NCBI GenBank assembly: GCA_963841995.1
Contig: CAWJEX010000017.1
Coordinates: 248,001 to 312,000, forward strand
DNA length: 64,000 nt
Reading direction: 5' to 3'
From: DATDPM01 sp963841995
GTDB taxonomy: Bacteria > Pseudomonadota > Alphaproteobacteria > DATDPM01
Shown: positions 60,295 to 64,000 of the stretch, one piece after another
Numbering within the stretch: the first letter of the stretch is position 1
Layout: each line of letters opens with the position of its first letter
The notes under the pieces: model-generated
The model's input: the letters and a program-made list of their open reading frames with translations, nothing else
The model's database searches: none
Told to the model about the DNA's origin: nothing
Program-made: the position numbers and the translations under genes

Positions 60295-61862
60295 CGCGCA
60301 TTTCCCGCGCCCTCATTTCCGTTTCCGACAAATCCGGGCTCGTGAGCTTCGGTAAATTTTTGGTGAGCCACGGCGTGGAGATCGTCTCGACCGGCGGATC
60401 GGCGGAAGCCTTGCGCAGGCAGGGTGTGCCGGTCACCGAGGTGGCGGCGGTAACCGGTCAGCCGGAGATTTTGGGCGGCCGGGTCAAGACGCTTTACCCG
60501 CATATCCATGGCGGGATTTTGGCGCGGCGCGACGATCCGGAGCATATGGCGCAATTGAAGGCGCAAAACATCACGCCCATCGATCTTGTCGTCGTCAGCC
60601 TCTATCCGTTCGAATCGACGGCGGCGAGCGGCGCCAATGACGCACAGTGCATCGAGAACATCGACATCGGCGGGCCGGCCCTCATTCGCGCCGCCGCCAA
60701 GAACCATGAATTCGTCACCATTGTCGTGACGTCGTCCGATTACGCGCTGGTCACCGCGGAAATGTCGGAGAACGGCGATTGCACGACGCTTCGTTTACGT
60801 CAACGCCTGGCCGCTACGGCCTTTGCCCGCACCGCTGCTTATGATTCCGCAATCGCCCATTGGATGTCGGAGAAGCAGGGCGATTTGTTCCCGCCGCGCA
60901 TCGCCTTCGCCGGAACTCGCCAGCAAATCCTGCGTTACGGCGAAAATCCGCATCAGCAGGCGGCGTTCTATATCTCGCCGCAATTGCGCCATGGGGTCGC
61001 CACCGCGGTTCAGCTTCAAGGCAAGGAGCTGAGTTACAACAACCTCAACGACACCGACGCCGCGTTCGAACTGGCGGCGGAATTCGCCAAGCCGGCTTGC
61101 GCCATCGTCAAACACGCGAACCCTTGCGGCGTCGCCCAGGCGCCGACACTCGTCGAAGCCTGGAGGCGAGCGCTGGCTTGCGATCCCTTGAGCGCGTATG
61201 GCGGGGTCATTGCCTTCAACAAACCGCTCGATGCCGAAACCGCCGCCGAGATCGCCAAATTTTTCATCGAGGTCGTCATCGCGCCGAAGGTGGATGAGGC
61301 GGCGCAGAAAATTTTGGCGGAGAAGAAAAATCTTCGCCTCTTGGAAGCGGGCGGCATGCCTAATCCGGGCGAGCCCGGGCTTGTTTTTCAGTCGCTCGCC
61401 GGCGGCTTTCTGGTGCAAACCCGCGATTCCGAACACGAAGTCGAAGGCGCGCTGAAAATCGTCTCACAGCGCACGCCGACCGCGAAGGAGACCGCGGATC
61501 TGCTCTTTGCGTTTTCGGTCGCCAAACACGTCAAATCGAACGCAATCGTTTTCGCCAAGGACGGTGCGACCGTGGCCGTCGGCGCCGGACAAATGAGCCG
61601 CGTCGATGCGGCGCGTGTCGCCGTAATGAAAGCGCAAGAGGCCGCAAGAAACGCCGGCGAAACCGGGAGCCGCACCGAAGGCTCGGTGGTGGCGTCCGAT
61701 GCGTTCTTTCCCTTTGCCGACGGGTTGATCGTTGCCGCGGAGGCCGGTGCAACCGCCGTGATTGCACCCGGCGGGTCGATGCGCGACGAAGAAGTGATCG
61801 CCGCCGCCGACGAGCGCAACATCGCCCTCGTCTTCGCGCCGACGAGGCATTTCCGGCATTAG
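60291..61862 (+). CDS. purH: Bifunctional AICAR transformylase/IMP cyclohydrolase PurH
   Basis: The 523-residue enzyme starts at GTG 60291, overlapping the CapD-like stop. The N-terminal MGS-like cyclohydrolase domain (SVSDKSGLVSFGKFL, VKTLYPHIHGGILARR, DLVVVSLYPFE) is followed by the transformylase domain with LSYNNLNDTDAAFELA, the catalytic KHANPCG motif, SVASDAFFPFADG-like (VVASDAFFPFADG) and IAPGGSMRDEEVI. It does the last two steps of de novo IMP synthesis. Confidence 0.97.
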   Translation: MTRISRALISVSDKSGLVSFGKFLVSHGVEIVSTGGSAEALRRQGVPVTEVAAVTGQPEILGGRVKTLYPHIHGGILARRDDPEHMAQLKAQNITPIDLVVVSLYPFESTAASGANDAQCIENIDIGGPALIRAAAKNHEFVTIVVTSSDYALVTAEMSENGDCTTLRLRQRLAATAFARTAAYDSAIAHWMSEKQGDLFPPRIAFAGTRQQILRYGENPHQQAAFYISPQLRHGVATAVQLQGKELSYNNLNDTDAAFELAAEFAKPACAIVKHANPCGVAQAPTLVEAWRRALACDPLSAYGGVIAFNKPLDAETAAEIAKFFIEVVIAPKVDEAAQKILAEKKNLRLLEAGGMPNPGEPGLVFQSLAGGFLVQTRDSEHEVEGALKIVSQRTPTAKETADLLFAFSVAKHVKSNAIVFAKDGATVAVGAGQMSRVDAARVAVMKAQEAARNAGETGSRTEGSVVASDAFFPFADGLIVAAEAGATAVIAPGGSMRDEEVIAAADERNIALVFAPTRHFRH

Positions 61863-61887
61863 ATTTAAGAACCGCAGGGAAGCGGAA

Positions 61888-61962
61888 TGGAGCGGGAGAA
61901 GGGAATCGAACCCTCGACCCTCACGTTGGCAACGTGATGCTCTACCTCTGAGCTACTCCCGC
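61888..61962 (-). tRNA. tRNA-Gly (anticodon GCC)
   Basis: A 75-base cloverleaf on the minus strand: acceptor GCGGGAG/CTCCCGC with CCA encoded, D-arm AGCTCAGAGGTAGAGC, anticodon loop TTGCCAA in stem CACG/CGTG, and T-arm GGTTCGATTCC. Confidence 0.95.
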
Positions 61963-62204
61963 ATCCCGCTATCGGGGCGACCCCCTGAAAAGCGGCCCCG
62001 ATAATAAGTAAAGCCTCCGGCTTTGCAAGCTCGGCTTCGGGACCCCCACCCTCGTGTTTCCGGGGGCCAACCGGCCTATGCTCCTTGCCGAAGGCTTCTC
62101 GGCGGTCCATTTATAGACCGGCCTTCTTAACGTATCCTTTCGTGACCAGGCCCCTCCATCCGAGGCGGGATGCGGGGGCGAATTTCCGGGAATTTTGGGC
62201 AAAC

Positions 62205-63134
62205 ATGGAGCTTATGGCGAATAGTTCACCTCCGGCCGGTGCGGCCAAAACCGCGCCCGCCATCAAAGACGGTTCGACCGCGAGCTTCATGGCCGACGTC
62301 ATCGAAGGGTCGCGCGAAAACCTGGTCGTCGTCGATTTCTGGGCACCCTGGTGCGGCCCGTGCAAGCAGCTCGGCCCGGCCTTGGAACGGACGGTGCAGG
62401 CGGCCAAGGGCGCCGTTCGCTTGGTCAAGATCAATATCGACGAGAACCCCGATCTCGCCCGCGAGATGCATGTGCAATCGATCCCGGCGGTTTACGCCTT
62501 TTTTCAAGGCCGGCCCATCGACGGATTCATGGGTGCGCTGCCGGAATCCCAGGTCACGGCGTTCGTCGAACGCCTGGTCAAAGCGGTCGGCGGGAGTTCG
62601 CCGGCCGAAGCCCTGAGCGAAGCCGTCACCCATGCCGATGCACTGCTGGCGGAAGGCAATGTGGCGGACGCCGAACAGATTTACCGGCAGGTGCTGTCGG
62701 CGGATGCCAAGCACGCCGGAGCGGCCGCCGGCATCGCTCGCGCGCGTGTTGTGGCCGGCGATCTTGCGACCGCGCGTAAATTTTTGGAGCGGTTGCCGCC
62801 CGAACTTAGCAGCGCACCGGAAGTTGTCGCCGCAAAAACCGCGCTTGAATTGGCGGAGCAGAAGCCGAAAGCCGGAGTGCTTGACGAATTGCAGGCGAAA
62901 GTTGCGAGCAGCCCCGCCGATTATCAGCTGCGGCTCGATCTGGCTTCGGCCCTGTTCGCCGACGGTCAACTGGATGAAGCGGTTTCGCAGCTCCTCGAAA
63001 TCGTGAAGCGCGACCGGAATTGGAACGAACAGGCGGCGCGCAAGCAGCTTTTAAAATTCTTCGAGGCGCTTGGTCCGGCCCATCCGGCCACGCTTTCCGG
63101 CCGGCGCCAGCTTTCGTCTTTGCTGTTTTCGTGA
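62205..63134 (+). CDS. Thioredoxin-TPR co-chaperone (CnoX/YbbN-like)
   Basis: 309 residues from ATG 62205 (or 306 from 62214). A thioredoxin domain (about 25-125) with intact WCGPCK active site and IPAVYAFFQGRP, followed by a C-terminal helical domain with TPR-like repeats (ADALLAEGNVADAEQIYRQVL, LDLASALFADGQLDEAVSQLL). CnoX protects proteins from oxidation and hands them to GroEL/DnaK in E. coli; the SXXC variant there is replaced by the redox-active CGPC form in this lineage. Its stop overlaps the next start (TGATG). Confidence 0.9.
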   Translation: MELMANSSPPAGAAKTAPAIKDGSTASFMADVIEGSRENLVVVDFWAPWCGPCKQLGPALERTVQAAKGAVRLVKINIDENPDLAREMHVQSIPAVYAFFQGRPIDGFMGALPESQVTAFVERLVKAVGGSSPAEALSEAVTHADALLAEGNVADAEQIYRQVLSADAKHAGAAAGIARARVVAGDLATARKFLERLPPELSSAPEVVAAKTALELAEQKPKAGVLDELQAKVASSPADYQLRLDLASALFADGQLDEAVSQLLEIVKRDRNWNEQAARKQLLKFFEALGPAHPATLSGRRQLSSLLFS

Positions 63135-63781
63135 TGTCGTCTCCGCTGCCATCCGAAATTCCAATTTTTCCGCTGACCGGCGCATTGCTTCTGCCGTCGG
63201 GGAGACTTCCGCTCAATGTTTTCGAGCCGCGCTACCGCGCCATGGTGGAAGATGCTCTTAAGGGTGACCGGCTCATCGGAATGGTGCAGCCGCGGGACAT
63301 CGAGGCGGAAGCGCGCACATCGGAGCCGGCGGTTTATTCGGTCGGCTGCGCGGGACGCATGACCCTGTTCCACGAAACCAAGGACCGGCGTTTTGAGATC
63401 GTGCTCGACGGCATCAGCCAATTCGAAATTGATCACGAGCTTCCCGGACGCCGCGGCTACCGCATGGTGCAGGTTCGATGGGACCGGTTTGGCGGCGATT
63501 TGCTCCCATCGCAGCCGTTCGATGCGAAGTTATGCGACCAGTTGATCGCGACCCTCGAACGCTTTCTCGGCAATCGCGGGGCATCGCCCAAGAACACCGG
63601 CATCACCGAGCTCTCCGGCGCCGAACTCGTCGGCGCCATCGCCATGGCCTGTCCGTTTCATCCCATCGAAAAACAGGCCTTGCTCGAAGCCGGCAGCCCG
63701 GACGAGCAAGCCCAGCTTTTGGCGGGCCTCCTCGACATGGCGCTGCTGGGCGGCGAAACCAGCGTCATTTCCCGCCAATAG
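63134..63781 (+). CDS. LON substrate-binding domain protein
   Basis: The 215-residue protein is a stand-alone N-terminal LON domain: IPIFPLTGALLLPSGRLPLNVFEPRYRAMVEDAL at the start, the VGCAGRMTLFHETKDRRFEIVLDG middle and a helical end with MACPFHPIEKQALLEA. No ATPase or protease domain. It is a conserved neighbour of trx and Trm112 genes in Alphaproteobacteria. Starts inside the cnoX stop codon. Role unknown. Confidence 0.93.
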   Translation: MSSPLPSEIPIFPLTGALLLPSGRLPLNVFEPRYRAMVEDALKGDRLIGMVQPRDIEAEARTSEPAVYSVGCAGRMTLFHETKDRRFEIVLDGISQFEIDHELPGRRGYRMVQVRWDRFGGDLLPSQPFDAKLCDQLIATLERFLGNRGASPKNTGITELSGAELVGAIAMACPFHPIEKQALLEAGSPDEQAQLLAGLLDMALLGGETSVISRQ

Positions 63782-63798
63782 GAAGGCCCGTGGCTCCG

Positions 63799-64000
63799 AT
63801 GCGCAATCAAATCGATCCCAAATTGCTCGAGATTTCTGGTTTGTCCGCTGACCAAGGGCCCGCTCCGCTATGACTCGGAGGCCCAGGAACTCATCAGCGA
63901 TCAGGCCGGGCTCGCTTATCCTATTCGCGATGGAATTCCGATCATGCTGGTCGAAGAAGCGAGGCGGTTGGACGAACCGCGGCGGTCAACACCGGAATGA
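63799..64000 (+). CDS. Trm112-like small zinc-binding-type protein (UPF0434); frameshifted at 63835
   Basis: Over one extra T (GATTTC for GATTC) the 66-residue protein reads NQIDPKLLEILVCPLTKGPL, then RYDSEAQELISDQAGLAYPIRDGIPIMLVEEARRL: the Trm112/YcaR signature V-C-P-x-x-K-G-x-L...A-Y-P-I-R-D-G-I-P-x-M. Trm112-type proteins stabilise methyltransferases; the bacterial role is unclear. The stop codon is the last three bases of the window. It follows the LON-domain gene by 17 bp. Confidence 0.9.

Overview
The window reads as an alphaproteobacterial chromosome segment with about 60% G+C. The pointers are a Flp/Tad (cpa) pilus locus with CtrA-type sites (TTAA-N7-TTAA), a hemC-hemD-mic60-hemY block whose mic60 is the bacterial relative of mitochondrial Mic60, an SdhAF4 (DUF1674) gene, and tsaD-gpsA-yciI-EVE synteny. 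I cannot name the genus.

Layout. 1-2.6 kb: thpR, tas-like reductase and a FIST protein on the minus strand. 2.7-4.9 kb: a small secreted protein, a BI-1 family membrane protein and an isoprenylcysteine-methyltransferase-like protein. 5.1-14.9 kb: Flp/Tad pilus locus with two pilins, cpaA, B, C, D, E, F, tadB and tadC, followed by an opposed NarL-type regulator. 16.2-20.0 kb: an Ea22-like small protein, an APC permease and a PaaK/CapK-like ligase. 20.5-32.4 kb: one giant gene of about 3,977 codons for a type I-secreted, RTX-ended surface protein, whose middle is a PGRS-like Gly-rich region built from about 700-bp super-repeats. 32.7-36.8 kb: a TPR-sulfotransferase, a Stf0-type sulfotransferase and a glycosyltransferase. 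36.8-39.8 kb: tRNA-Thr(CGT) and an MgtA-type P-type ATPase. 40.2-50.3 kb: hemY, mic60, hemD and hemC on the minus strand; tsaD, gpsA, yciI, EVE, a PH-domain protein and acs on the plus strand; sdhAF4 on the minus strand. 50.4-64 kb: htpX, rsmB, heparinase-like gene, nucleotide-sugar dehydrogenase, a TnpB-only IS, WecA-like and CapD-like envelope glycan genes, purH, tRNA-Gly(GCC), a thioredoxin-TPR co-chaperone, a LON-domain protein and Trm112.

How it fits together. Much of the accessory content concerns the cell surface: adhesive Flp pili, a giant secreted repeat protein, two sulfotransferases and a glycosyltransferase beside it, and a capsule/EPS gene set. CtrA sites tie the pilins and possibly other surface genes to the cell cycle. 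The giant protein plus its neighbouring sulfotransferases is the best candidate for an undescribed system: a Tyr- and Gly-rich secreted scaffold that may be sulfated.

Quality caveat. Thirteen single-base frameshifts break genes that should be intact, including tsaD, mgtA, acs, tadB, cpaF and trm112. Ten behave as one-base insertions. Six of these lie at a GANTC site (the CcrM methylation motif) and two more sit directly beside one. The three one-base losses fit homopolymer runs. I treat them as long-read sequencing errors and annotate each gene across the break.
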